A stretch of DNA of 64,000 nucleotides from Rufibacter psychrotolerans (lineage in GTDB: Bacteria > Bacteroidota > Bacteroidia > Cytophagales > Hymenobacteraceae), in contig NZ_JAFFJV010000024.1 of NCBI RefSeq assembly GCF_016924645.1, positions 26,248-90,247 on the forward strand, read 5' to 3'. Below, piece after piece: positions 17,197 through 25,802 of this stretch. Position 1 is the first letter of the stretch; each line of letters opens with the position of its first letter. The position numbers were made by a program, and so were the translations under genes. The notes below the pieces were generated by a model. That model had not been told where the DNA came from. It made no database searches and was given only the letters and a program-made list of their open reading frames with translations.

Positions 17197-17232
17197 AAAA
17201 GAGGCAGCCAAATAATCTTGGCTGCCTCTTTT
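17197..17232. terminator. Terminator after the repeat lipoprotein
   Basis: AAAAGAGGCAGCCAA pairs with TTGGCTGCCTCTTTT (15 bp) around a short loop, followed by more T residues. It could serve both convergent genes. Confidence 0.85.
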
Positions 17233-17289
17233 TTTATTTCCCTGACGGAGGTGGGTTCCAGCGCAAAGCTGCCCTGGTGCTATTTACCG

Positions 17290-18663
17290 CTATACCTCTT
17301 CCAGCGATTCAGTTTCCGGAAAATGGGCCTCGGTTAAGGTGCCGGCCACCGTTGGGGTGTTGTTCAGCCACTGGGTTTCCAGGGTTTTGCTGGTGCGGGC
17401 GCCTAATTTTTTGAGCAGCTCTACTTTCTTCAGAAGGTTTCCGTTGCCCTCAGAAAGTTTGTTCATAGCCGCATGGTACTTCTGCTGGCTACGGTCAAGG
17501 TTTACACCAATGTCCTTCAGGTCCTCCAGAAAATTGGCAAACTTGTCGTATAGTTTTCCGCTTTCCTCGGCAATGCGCAGAACGTTTCTTTTCTGGTTTT
17601 CCTGTTTCCAGACACTGGCTACGGTGCGCAGGGTGGCCAGAAGGGTAGAGGTGGTCACAAAGACAATGTTGCGGTCCAGGGCTTCCAGGAATAAATCGCG
17701 GTCCTGCTGAATGGCCAGGTTAAAGGCCGGTTCAATGGGAATGTACATCAGCACGAAATCCGGGGAGTTGATGCCGTGCAGGTATTGGTAGTTCTTGCGG
17801 CTTAGGTCGGTGTAGTGGGTCCGCAAAGACTGAATGTGGCTCTTGAGGTGGATCTGCTGCTGAAGTTCATCCTCGCAGTTGCAGTACGCGTCATAGGCCA
17901 CCAAACTTACCTTAGAGTCAATGATGAGGTGCTTGTTATCGGGCAGGTCAATGATCACGTCCGGGCGGAAAATCTTGGCATCGTCGTGCTGCAGCACCTG
18001 CTCACGGCGGTAGTGTACATCGCGTTCCAGACCCGATTTCTCCAGCAGGTTCTCCAGCAGGTATTCGCCCCAGTTGCCCTGCGCTTTTTTCTCCCCGCGC
18101 AAGGCTTTAGTCAGGTTCAGTGCATCCTGGCTCATCTGCTGGTTCAGGTTGGCCATGTAAGCAATCTGCTCCTTCAAAGAAGTGGTGTCTTTCAGCGTCT
18201 TCTCGTAGGTTTGCTCCACCTTTGATTCAAATTCCTTGATGCGCTCCTTTAGAGGGGAAAGCACCTGCTCCAGGTTTTCGGCCGAGGTTTTCCGGAAGTG
18301 TTCGGCATTGTTAACCAGCACCTGGTTAGATACCTGGGTGAACTGCTGCATGAAGGTTTCCCGGAGGTGGGAAAGCTCTGCCCGTTCATCAGACAGCTTT
18401 TGCTTCAGGTGGTAGATGTCATTCTCGGCGCGGGTAACTTCGGCGTGCAGTTCCATCACCTTGCTGTTTTCCCGGCGCAACTGCTCCTGCAGCTTTTGCA
18501 TTTCGGCTTGGGCGGCTTCCTGTTGTTTCAGGGCAAACGCTTTCTCTCCTTCCTGCTGCTGTAAAACGGAACGCAAAGAGGAGAGCTTGGCCTGAACCAG
18601 GAAGTAGGAAAGAATGGCTCCCACCAGAAAAGCCAAAAGGGCGAACGTGATATCCATAAGCAA
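17290..18663 (-). CDS. rmuC: DNA recombination protein RmuC
   Basis: This 457-residue protein starts with a membrane anchor (ALLAFLVGAILSYFLV). A long coiled coil follows (residues of about 25-170, rich in Glu and Gln), then the conserved RmuC core: GNWGEYLLENLLEKSGL, RPDVIIDLPDNKHLIIDSKV and FVLMYIPIEPAFNLAI. RmuC limits DNA inversions at short inverted repeats and has a restriction-endonuclease-like fold. That is notable in a genome carrying so many short palindromes, although no direct link is shown. The start could be either of two Met codons (MLMD). It is monocistronic and convergent with the repeat lipoprotein. Confidence 0.93.
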   Translation of the reverse strand: MLMDITFALLAFLVGAILSYFLVQAKLSSLRSVLQQQEGEKAFALKQQEAAQAEMQKLQEQLRRENSKVMELHAEVTRAENDIYHLKQKLSDERAELSHLRETFMQQFTQVSNQVLVNNAEHFRKTSAENLEQVLSPLKERIKEFESKVEQTYEKTLKDTTSLKEQIAYMANLNQQMSQDALNLTKALRGEKKAQGNWGEYLLENLLEKSGLERDVHYRREQVLQHDDAKIFRPDVIIDLPDNKHLIIDSKVSLVAYDAYCNCEDELQQQIHLKSHIQSLRTHYTDLSRKNYQYLHGINSPDFVLMYIPIEPAFNLAIQQDRDLFLEALDRNIVFVTTSTLLATLRTVASVWKQENQKRNVLRIAEESGKLYDKFANFLEDLKDIGVNLDRSQQKYHAAMNKLSEGNGNLLKKVELLKKLGARTSKTLETQWLNNTPTVAGTLTEAHFPETESLEEV

Positions 18664-19033
18664 GTAGTGTGAATCAGGAGTAGGAACACCTAAAGGTACA
18701 AATTAAGTGCCCTTTCCTAAAATTTTTCGCAAATAGTAATAGGGTTAGCAAGTGGTTTTCCTGTCTTTAGAGCGGAAGCAGAAGAAGTAACACAATATTA
18801 ACCAAAGCCTATGGTTACTTCTGCGTGTTTTCAGTATTAAGGAATACCTGGGTGTTCTTAAAGTTGGGTTGATTTTAGCGGATAAAACGTCCTCTGCGAA
18901 AACAAGTCCTAAAACAGCAAATCGGGTTTCCTGAAGGAAAGTGAAAATCCTTTCCGGGAGTGGATTTTATACCAACTTTTGGCGTTCCTTAGGTAAGGTT
19001 CTGCCTGGAACCGCCAAAGTTGAAAATGATACT
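18664..19033. other. Intergenic region between rmuC and the DUF2062 gene
   Basis: About 370 bases between divergent genes, moderately AT-rich. I see no gene, strong hairpin or clear promoter. The downstream frame is open back to 18941. Confidence 0.5.
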
Positions 19034-19534
19034 ATGAACGTGTTTTTACTTAAAAATAAAGGATTTAAATCTTATTTGCGCCGCAAACTGGTAGAACCGG
19101 TTCTGGAAATGGCCAAACAAGGGTTAACGCCGCACCAGTTAGCGCTTACCATCACCCTGGGTGCCGGTTTTGGGATGATTCCCTTCATTGGCCTGACCAC
19201 GGTACTTTGTACCTTCTGGGCTCTTCGGCTGCGGCTGAACGTGGCCTTCACCATTCTCATCGGGTACCTGATGCAGCCGGTTCAACTGGCCTTGTACGTG
19301 CCGTTTGTGGATCTGGGGCAGAATATGTTCCCGGTGAAGCCCATCCCGTTCTCGCTGGAGAAACTAACCAACATGTTCAAAACCGATTGGCTGAATGCCC
19401 TTCAGCAACTGGGGTTCGCCAACCTGCTGGGCATTGTGGCCTGGATGCTCTGCTTCGTTCCGTTCGGGTTGGTTATGTATTTCTCCAGCCGGAAGGTATT
19501 GCACCGGGTGCTTCCTGTTCGGCAGGTAGTCTGA
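19034..19534 (+). CDS. DUF2062 membrane protein
   Basis: A 166-residue inner-membrane protein with about three hydrophobic segments: LALTITLGAGFGMIPFIGLT, FTILIGYLMQPVQLALYVPF and the C-terminal LLGIVAWMLCFVPFGLVMYF. The first matches the DUF2062 signature, with its G-x-x-x-G-x-x-P pattern. Family members are often next to glycosyltransferases or lipid-modifying genes, but here the gene appears alone. The ATG at 19034 is chosen because the preceding 31 codons are not family-like; a start at 18941 is possible. A dispersed palindrome lies directly after the stop. The function is unknown. Confidence 0.75.
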   Translation: MNVFLLKNKGFKSYLRRKLVEPVLEMAKQGLTPHQLALTITLGAGFGMIPFIGLTTVLCTFWALRLRLNVAFTILIGYLMQPVQLALYVPFVDLGQNMFPVKPIPFSLEKLTNMFKTDWLNALQQLGFANLLGIVAWMLCFVPFGLVMYFSSRKVLHRVLPVRQVV

Positions 19535-19572
19535 TGTTTCAGGGCTGTTTCTGGTAAAAGGGCCCTGAAACG
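19535..19572. repeat. Dispersed palindrome, copy 4
   Basis: GTTTCAGGGC and GCCCTGAAAC are perfect 10-bp arms around a TGTTTCTGGTAAAAGG core, immediately after the DUF2062 stop. Confidence 0.8.
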
Positions 19573-19758
19573 CTCTTTTCTTCCTTTCAATGCGCAACTC
19601 CTGATAGTACCTGTGGTTAATACCCAATTTGCCTTAAAAGGAAAGCTGGGCTAAACGCCAGCTCCTTATGTGCGTACGGATTACCTGAATGAACCACCTG
19701 CCTTGAACGCAGTCACTCAGTAGCGGTAAGGGCACCATCATCCGTAATCCTATTCGCC

Positions 19759-21084
19759 ATGTCTACTATCCCACAGGAAAAAGTACTGGACAATTCTATT
19801 CGCCTGCTGTTGGAAGGGTTTCCCTTTATCCAGAACCGGGTGGAGCGCTTCAAATCCAATATCTTCAAGACCAGGATCATGTTTCAGAACGTGATCTGCA
19901 TGCACGGGGAGGAAGCCACCAAAATCTTCTATGACCCCGATAAATTCATGCGCTGGCAGGCCATTCCTAACAGAATTCAGCGCACGCTCATGGGCAAAGA
20001 CGCCATCCAGACCATGGACGGCGAAGGGCACCGGCACCGCAAAGCCATGTTCATGTCGCTCATGACCCCTGATAAGCTATACAAGCTGAACCATTTACTG
20101 ACCGAGCAGTGGAACGCTTACATTAAGAAGTGGGAGCAGATGGAGGAAGTGGTGCTCTTTGAGGAAAGCCAGGATTTACTGTGCCGGGTGGCCTGCGCCT
20201 GGACCGGAGTTCCCCTGAAAGAAAAGGAAGTACGCCTCAGGGCCCAGGATTTCGCCGCCATGGTAGATGCCTTTGGCGCGGTAGGGCCCCGGCACTGGCG
20301 CGGCAGAAAAGCCCGTAAGCGCGCCGAGAAATGGATTGGCAAGATCATCAGGAAGATCAGGAAAGGGAAGCTGCAGGTACAGGAAAACTCCCCGGCCCAC
20401 GTCATAGCCTTTCACCGCGATGTGGAAGGCGAACTGCTGGACGTGCACATGGCCGCGGTGGAACTGATCAATCTCTTACGACCCATTGTGGCCATTGCCT
20501 GGTACATCACCTTTGGGGCGGTGGCGCTGCATGAGCACCCGGTGGCCCGCCAGAAAATCGCCGAGGGCGAGGAAGGCTACGTGGAGCTGTTTGTGCAGGA
20601 GGTGCGGCGGTATTATCCTTTCGGGCCGTTTTTGGGAAACCGGGTGAAAAACGATTTTCATTGGGGCGGCCACCACTTCAAGAAAGGCACGCTGGTGTTT
20701 CTGGATATGTACGGCACCCTGCACGATCCGCAGATCTGGGAGCACCCAAATGAATTTTACCCTTACCGCTTCCGCAACTGGGACGGCAGCCCCTACAACT
20801 TCATCCCGCAGGGCGGCGGCGACCATTTCACCGGTCACCGCTGTGCCGGCGAGTGGGTGACCATTGAAGCCATGAAAGTCTCTATGGTGTTTCTTTCCAG
20901 ATACATGGAGTACGAGGTGCCGCCGCAGGATTTAGGTTTCAGTCTGGTACGCATGCCTACGTACCCCCGGAGCAAGTTCATCATGCGGAACGTGCGGGGC
21001 ACCGGGCAACCGGTGGAGGCCGATGTCCATGCCCTTTCCAAATGCCCGTTCCACCAGGGAGCAGCCTCCGCGCCCCGCGCGTAA
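19759..21084 (+). CDS. CYP152-type cytochrome P450 (fatty-acid peroxygenase)
   Basis: This 441-residue P450 has the heme-binding GGGDHFTGHRCAGEWVT loop with Cys ligand C362 and the K-helix region EVRRYYPFGPF. The I-helix carries R241-P242 (LLRPIVAIAW) instead of the usual acid/Thr pair. That Arg-Pro pair defines H2O2-driven CYP152 peroxygenases (R242-P243 and C363 in Bacillus BSbeta), where the fatty-acid carboxylate serves as general acid-base. It therefore probably hydroxylates or decarboxylates fatty acids with peroxide and needs no reductase, and none is nearby. The gene appears monocistronic and is followed by a strong hairpin. Confidence 0.9.
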   Translation: MSTIPQEKVLDNSIRLLLEGFPFIQNRVERFKSNIFKTRIMFQNVICMHGEEATKIFYDPDKFMRWQAIPNRIQRTLMGKDAIQTMDGEGHRHRKAMFMSLMTPDKLYKLNHLLTEQWNAYIKKWEQMEEVVLFEESQDLLCRVACAWTGVPLKEKEVRLRAQDFAAMVDAFGAVGPRHWRGRKARKRAEKWIGKIIRKIRKGKLQVQENSPAHVIAFHRDVEGELLDVHMAAVELINLLRPIVAIAWYITFGAVALHEHPVARQKIAEGEEGYVELFVQEVRRYYPFGPFLGNRVKNDFHWGGHHFKKGTLVFLDMYGTLHDPQIWEHPNEFYPYRFRNWDGSPYNFIPQGGGDHFTGHRCAGEWVTIEAMKVSMVFLSRYMEYEVPPQDLGFSLVRMPTYPRSKFIMRNVRGTGQPVEADVHALSKCPFHQGAASAPRA

Positions 21085-21113
21085 AAAGCAGGTTTCCTTG
21101 TGTTGGCCTATTG

Positions 21114-21159
21114 CCAGCCCCCTCCCGCGCCCATGAACTGGAAAGCGGGAGGGGGCTGG
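21114..21159 (+). terminator. Hairpin after the P450 gene
   Basis: A perfect 15-bp stem (CCAGCCCCCTCCCGC / GCGGGAGGGGGCTGG) with a 16-base loop, without a strong T tract, 30 bases after the stop. Confidence 0.6.
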
Positions 21160-21217
21160 TCTGCTTTGGTAGCAGAAGGCTTTAGATGTATCGGGCTAAG
21201 TAGAAATCAGCCAGGCA

Positions 21218-21264
21218 TTTATGTTTTTGGCCCCTTTTGGGCAAAGAGCGCAAAAAACGTAAAA
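21218..21264. repeat. Dispersed palindrome, copy 5 (diverged)
   Basis: TTTATGTTTTTGGCCCC and GCGCAAAAAACGTAAA form an imperfect inverted repeat with a CCTTTTGGGCAAAG core. Confidence 0.5.
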
Positions 21265-21416
21265 TATTGCCCGGCAGGATAGGGTAAGACTGCCCGAAGG
21301 GTGTCTATAGAGTAAGCAAAAAGAAAAGCCAACTCTGGGGTAAATCTTTTACTTTGAAGGAGTATTCTCAGTAACTTCAGCCACTTTATTGTATTCCATC
21401 AAATTGAATATACCCT

Positions 21417-21890
21417 ATGAGAAAACTTGTTGTTCTGGCAGTCGTGCTGGCCACCAGTACCCTTGCCTTTGCGCAAAACAATGTTCCGGCCGCCAAACCC
21501 GGCGTGACGTACGGTAAGAAAGTTACTGCCCAGAAAGCCGTAAAGCTGGCTGATCTGCCCAGGAAAGTGGCGGGCGGCGGGGCTTACGTGGGCCAGATTG
21601 AAGGCACCGTGGTGGAGGTCTGCAAGAAGAAGGGCTGCTTCATGAAACTGGCCCGTAAGAACGGCGACCCCGTGATGGTGAAGTTCACCGACTACGCCTT
21701 CTTCATGCCCCAGGACATTGTAGGCAAAACGGTGGTGGTAGAAGGAACCGCCCATGTGAAGGAAACATCGGTGGAGCGCCTGCAGCACTTCGCCGAAGAC
21801 GCCGGTAAAAGCAAGGAGGAAATTGCCAAAATCACCCAGCCCAAGCGTGACATTGAGATAGTAGCCGATGGCGTGCTGGTAGTGAAGTAA
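21417..21890 (+). CDS. Secreted DUF4920 protein
   Basis: This 157-residue protein has a cleavable signal peptide (residues 1-20, ending AFAQ). The compact beta-rich domain that follows fits the DUF4920 family: VGQIEGTVVEVCKKKGCFMK, VKFTDYAFFMPQDIVGKTV and VEGTAHVKE. Two Cys residues in VCKKKGCF could form a metal or disulfide site. Members are periplasmic proteins of unknown function in Bacteroidota. The membrane-protein gene 57 bases downstream on the same strand may be co-transcribed. Confidence 0.85.
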   Translation: MRKLVVLAVVLATSTLAFAQNNVPAAKPGVTYGKKVTAQKAVKLADLPRKVAGGGAYVGQIEGTVVEVCKKKGCFMKLARKNGDPVMVKFTDYAFFMPQDIVGKTVVVEGTAHVKETSVERLQHFAEDAGKSKEEIAKITQPKRDIEIVADGVLVVK

Positions 21891-21946
21891 GTACCTGGGG
21901 TGCTGGCAAGTGTTCTGCTGAGAGGAAATACCTTTTTTCTATCTAT

Positions 21947-22615
21947 ATGCAAGCACAGAATTTAAGATTGGAGCGGATAATTCCGGTTACCGCTATGTTG
22001 GGAGGGACCCTGCTGGCCATCCATTACTTTCTTCACCTGACCTATGGTCTGCAAACCGGCAAAATCCTGTGGGATGCCATGAGTAGTCCGCTGGGCCGCA
22101 TTGATGGACCGGTTTTCACGGCCTCTTTCGCCACCATGGACCTTACGCTGATAGCGATAGCCATGGCCTATTACCGGCAACTGAATGCCATCAAATTCGG
22201 GGTCTTGTTCTTCGGGGTGGTGGCGTTCCTGTGCGCTATGACCGGGTTCGTAGCCACCCTGCTAGGGAACATGGTGCCGTACGTGATGCCCGTTGCCTGC
22301 CTCACCATGTTCCTGAGCGCCATCCTGCTCAGCATCGCCACCCTGAAGGCCCGCGTCCTGCCCGCCTGGGTGCGCTCTGGCCTGCTGGCCTTTGGGGTGT
22401 TCACGGCGCCGCTGGGGTTTGCCCTGCCAAACCTCAAGCCCATGCTCCCCGAGTTTGCCTTGTTTGAGCTGCACTTCATGTTTCCGGCCCTGCTCTGGGT
22501 AGCCATGGGCATTGCCCTGGCCCGGCAGCATGGCAATAGGAGGGGTACCGGCCAAGCCGAGAAACTGGTAACCAGAAAAATTCCTGCCTTCAAAGAAACC
22601 CCGGAGGAAAACTAA
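21947..22615 (+). CDS. Multi-pass membrane protein, function unknown
   Basis: This 222-residue protein has about six hydrophobic helices, for example VTAMLGGTLLAIHYFLHLTY, FGVLFFGVVAFLCAMTGFVA, and the segments near residues 115-130, 142-158 and 168-190. It ends in a basic, polar tail of about 30 residues. Conserved-looking intramembrane His (H26, H30) and Asp residues are present, but I do not recognise the family. It follows the DUF4920 gene by 56 bases, so both may act in the cell envelope. The downstream palindrome separates it from the convergent addB-like gene. Confidence 0.6.
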   Translation: MQAQNLRLERIIPVTAMLGGTLLAIHYFLHLTYGLQTGKILWDAMSSPLGRIDGPVFTASFATMDLTLIAIAMAYYRQLNAIKFGVLFFGVVAFLCAMTGFVATLLGNMVPYVMPVACLTMFLSAILLSIATLKARVLPAWVRSGLLAFGVFTAPLGFALPNLKPMLPEFALFELHFMFPALLWVAMGIALARQHGNRRGTGQAEKLVTRKIPAFKETPEEN

Positions 22616-22661
22616 GGAGCGCGTTGCCAAGTAACAGGAGTGCTACCTGCTTTTGGCGTTG

Positions 22662-22710
22662 GACCCCGTTTTCGGGCCGGTTTCTTTAAACCAGCCCGAA
22701 AACGGGGTTT
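22662..22710. repeat. Dispersed palindrome, copy 6 (between convergent genes)
   Basis: ACCCCGTTTTCGGGC and GCCCGAAAACGGGGT are 15-bp arms with GGTTT/AAACC inner pairing. Positioned to terminate both convergent transcripts. Confidence 0.85.
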
Positions 22711-22713
22711 TGC

Positions 22714-25629
22714 TTATCCTCTGGCGCAAATACTCTTGTACGGGCAGTACTGGCAAGTTTCCAGATCATTCGTTTTCCGGATGGGCTCCTCGGGGTTGAG
22801 CATGTGCAGCACCAGGTCTTTCAGGAGCCGTTCAGAGGTTTGGGTGAAATCGGCGGGTTGACCATCTGCCTCCACGAAGGGGAGTTCTGAAGTAAGCACG
22901 CCGGCCCCCAGGTTGCGGAACGAGATAATGCCCGCCTCAAAATCATACATGGCTTTGGGTAGGTTCAGGACTTTGCTCTCCAGCAGACTTCCTTTCTGAA
23001 TCTCCTTGGCCAGGATGTAGCGGTACATCCAGAGCTGGCGCACTTTGTCCAGGTGGCGGTCGTGCAGAAGGGTGGTCTCCAGTTCCTCGGGGTCTACCTT
23101 CAGGTGGCGGGCTTCTACTTTACCGGTCTTGTAGTCAATCACGCGCAGGGTGCGGCCGCTCAGGTCAATCCTGTCTGCTTTCCCGGCGATGCGCACGGGC
23201 ACCCTTTCGCCGGAGGGCAGCTTCACGTCCAGCTCGGTGAGCAGCGTTTCCTCCAGTTGCAGGATGTACAGCGGCAGTTCCTCTGAGGTGAGCAGGCCCT
23301 CCAGGTAGCGGGTGAGCAGTTGCACGGCCACTTTGTAAAGGATCAGGTTCATGCCTTGCTCGGGTAAGTTGCCCAGCGTACCGCGCTTGAATTCCTGCTG
23401 TACTTTCTGCGGCAGACCGGCCAGCATCTTCTCTACATCTTGTTTCTCAATGGGCCGACCTTCCTCGGCGAACGGCTTGAAATAGTCTTCCAGCACCTGG
23501 TGCACAATGGTCCCGAAGGTATCGGCACCCACGGTTTCATCAATCTCGTCTACTTCCTCCAACTTGGCGATGCGGCTGAAGTAGTACTGCAGCGTGCAGT
23601 TCACGTACTGGTTCAGGTGCGAAGGGTACAGACCGCGCCGCAGCTGCTCCTTGATCTTGCCCAGTACCTCCTCGTCTTTCTGGATGATGATATCGGGCTC
23701 GTACTCCTTGGTGTCCAATTGCTCCACCACTGCGGTGAGTTCCCGGAACCTGAGGTTGGGGTTGCGCATGGCCAGATCGTGCTGAATCTGTAGAATAAAG
23801 CGGCTTTTCTCCCCGGAGCCGTAGGTATCAGAAGGCAGCACGTACAGCAGGTTTACGCGCTTGGCTCGCTGCAACAAACGGTAGAAGTAGTAAGAGGTAA
23901 TGCTCTCTTGTTCAGCGTAGGTAGGCAAGCCAAAGGTGCGCAGCACATCATACGGGAACATGGAGTGCTGCTTCTTGGGTTGGGGCAGCACGTTTTCGTT
24001 TACGCTCAGGATGATGAGGTTCTCAAAATCCAGGGCCCGGGTCTCCAGCATCCCCATGACCTGGGTTGGAGAGATAGGCTCCCCGCTGAACGGCAGCTTG
24101 GTATTGCCTATCTGCTCGTACAGAAACTTCTTGAAACTCCGCACCGAGATCTTATGCTCCCGGCAATCGAACAAGGTGTCCAGCCGCTTTACAATGGTGT
24201 AGAGGATGTAGAGGTACTCGGTTTCAATGGGATTTTCAGATTCTACCCGGTAAATGCGACCCAGGGCATCTACCAACTGGTAGAGCGTGTCAATGAGATC
24301 GGTGCAGTCGTTCCAGGTGCGGAAGAGTGTGATGAACATAGGATGCTCCCGGCCCAGCCGGATGATCTCCTCGGCGGTGAGCAACACGCTGTTGCGGGCC
24401 ACCATCTCGTCCAGTACGTGCTGAAACAGGTCCAGGTCGGCCTCGCGTTCGGCAATTTCGTTCAGGTACTGCTCATAGCGGCGCAGGAAGGGGTGTTGCA
24501 GCAATTTGGTGACCGCCAGGTGATGGTAGCGGTTTACTTTGTACCCGGTGTCGGTGGGTTGCACTACGCCCGTCAAATGCACCTCAAAGAGCAGATCAAT
24601 GAGGTTGAACAGGGGGGTGCCCTTGAACGACAGACCCATGGTCACGTTGTAATCTGATACCTCGTCCGAGATGGAGTGCAGCACGGGCAGGAGCAGGGTC
24701 TCATCGGGCAGTACAATGGCAATCTCCGCAGCAGGGTCTTTTTGCCGGATTTCACGCAACAGCTGACCCGCAATCTTGCCCTGCATGCTGGCGTTGGCCA
24801 CCCCAATAGCGTTGATCTCCTTTTCAGAAGTAAGCAGCAGGTTCTGTTGCCAGTTCCACTCGGGTAGGGGCCATTTGGCTTTGTAGCGTTTCAGGAAGTG
24901 CCCGGCGCGCTTGTCAGAATCAGAGGCCATGTAATAGTCATCTGAGTCAAAGAACACCTCGGCTTTGCCTGCCTCCAGCAGGGTCTGAATGATCTTCTGC
25001 TCGGCCCGGGACAAGGCGTTCAACCCGATGAAAATGTATTTATAACAGCCTTCCTCACTTCTAGCAATGTCTTTGATGCGATCGGCTACCATCCTGAAGG
25101 CCATGCCGGTATACGCCTGATGGTCCTTCTTCAGTTTCTTCTGCAGGGCGTGGTAGGTGCGCTCCAGGTTGGCCCAGAGCTGGAAGTACTGCTTCACGTT
25201 AGGCGTGGGCACGCTGCTGCCGGGTTTGGCTGGGTCCCAGCGCTCCAGGGCTTTGGCTTCGCTCACGTAGTCAAATACCTCGTGGGCGTTCACCAGCTCC
25301 ATGTCCATGCGACTGAAATCTTCCAGCAACGTGGCGCTCCAGCCCACAAAATGATCAAAATCCAGGTGCGGATCATACTGCAGCATGAGGTCATACAGAT
25401 CCAGTTGCAGGTGCAGCGGCTCCAGTACCTCCACGCTGGCCATGTTGCAGACAAAGTCCTCCATGGAGTAAATCTGCGGCGACCAGATACCCGTAGGCGC
25501 CACCTGGGCCAGGGCATTCTTGAAATACAAAGTAGCCCGGCGGGTAGGTAGCACAATGCACAGATCGCTCAGGCGCTCGGCGTAGGTTTGGTAGATATGT
25601 TCAGCGGTTTGCCGAAGAAAGGATTGCAT
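22714..25629 (-). CDS. AddB-like helicase-nuclease subunit with Fe-S PD-(D/E)XK nuclease
   Basis: This 971-residue protein starts with a degenerate UvrD-like helicase region (LCIVLPTRRATLYFKNAL at residues 22-40). Near residue 685 it has the first Cys of an Fe-S cluster (YVNCTLQYYFSRI). A PD-(D/E)XK nuclease follows (FGTIVHQVLEDYF, GKADRIDL, RVIDYKTGKVE), and the other three cluster Cys lie at the very end (CQYCPYKSICARG). This is the AddB arrangement used in double-strand-break end resection. Its partner AddA-like gene lies about 6.7 kb away on the same strand, with unrelated genes between them, an uncommon layout. The gene symbol is left empty because Bacteroidota members are divergent. Confidence 0.85.
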   Translation of the reverse strand: MQSFLRQTAEHIYQTYAERLSDLCIVLPTRRATLYFKNALAQVAPTGIWSPQIYSMEDFVCNMASVEVLEPLHLQLDLYDLMLQYDPHLDFDHFVGWSATLLEDFSRMDMELVNAHEVFDYVSEAKALERWDPAKPGSSVPTPNVKQYFQLWANLERTYHALQKKLKKDHQAYTGMAFRMVADRIKDIARSEEGCYKYIFIGLNALSRAEQKIIQTLLEAGKAEVFFDSDDYYMASDSDKRAGHFLKRYKAKWPLPEWNWQQNLLLTSEKEINAIGVANASMQGKIAGQLLREIRQKDPAAEIAIVLPDETLLLPVLHSISDEVSDYNVTMGLSFKGTPLFNLIDLLFEVHLTGVVQPTDTGYKVNRYHHLAVTKLLQHPFLRRYEQYLNEIAEREADLDLFQHVLDEMVARNSVLLTAEEIIRLGREHPMFITLFRTWNDCTDLIDTLYQLVDALGRIYRVESENPIETEYLYILYTIVKRLDTLFDCREHKISVRSFKKFLYEQIGNTKLPFSGEPISPTQVMGMLETRALDFENLIILSVNENVLPQPKKQHSMFPYDVLRTFGLPTYAEQESITSYYFYRLLQRAKRVNLLYVLPSDTYGSGEKSRFILQIQHDLAMRNPNLRFRELTAVVEQLDTKEYEPDIIIQKDEEVLGKIKEQLRRGLYPSHLNQYVNCTLQYYFSRIAKLEEVDEIDETVGADTFGTIVHQVLEDYFKPFAEEGRPIEKQDVEKMLAGLPQKVQQEFKRGTLGNLPEQGMNLILYKVAVQLLTRYLEGLLTSEELPLYILQLEETLLTELDVKLPSGERVPVRIAGKADRIDLSGRTLRVIDYKTGKVEARHLKVDPEELETTLLHDRHLDKVRQLWMYRYILAKEIQKGSLLESKVLNLPKAMYDFEAGIISFRNLGAGVLTSELPFVEADGQPADFTQTSERLLKDLVLHMLNPEEPIRKTNDLETCQYCPYKSICARG

Positions 25630-25670
25630 GATTCAGGGTCAAGTAGCGCGAAAAGAACAGCAAGATACTA

Positions 25671-25709
25671 CGTTTTGGGGCTGTTTTCAGGAAATCAGGG
25701 CTAAAACTG
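25671..25709. repeat. Dispersed palindrome, copy 7
   Basis: GTTTTGGGGCTGTTTTC with the diverged complement GAAATCAGGGCTAAAAC, in the divergent intergenic region. Confidence 0.7.
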
Positions 25710-25722
25710 CTTCAAGGACTCT

Positions 25723-25730
25723 TATATTTG
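25723..25730 (+). promoter_or_regulatory. Putative -7 element of the phosphoesterase gene
   Basis: TATATTTG is an exact TAnnTTTG match. No clear TTG is seen 19-23 bases upstream. It would give a leader of about 66 bases. Confidence 0.4.
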
Positions 25731-25802
25731 ATTTTTTATGGGTAAGGGGTTGGTCATACTCTTTTACAACCGTAAGAAGGAGTTTTAACGCCAGGAGGGA
25801 TT

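Larger units (their letters stand above)
21085..21416. other. Intergenic region with two hairpins
   Basis: About 330 bases with no gene. It holds the terminator hairpin at 21114-21159 and a palindrome copy at 21218-21264, then AT-rich DNA leading to the DUF4920 gene. Confidence 0.6.

Noticed and set aside
16412..17198. Minus-strand frames over the Thr/Gly repeat gene (VVPAV... and SGSSS... repeats)
   Set aside because: Repetitive DNA with a multiple-of-three period opens all frames. The plus frame has a signal peptide, lipobox, promoter and terminator.
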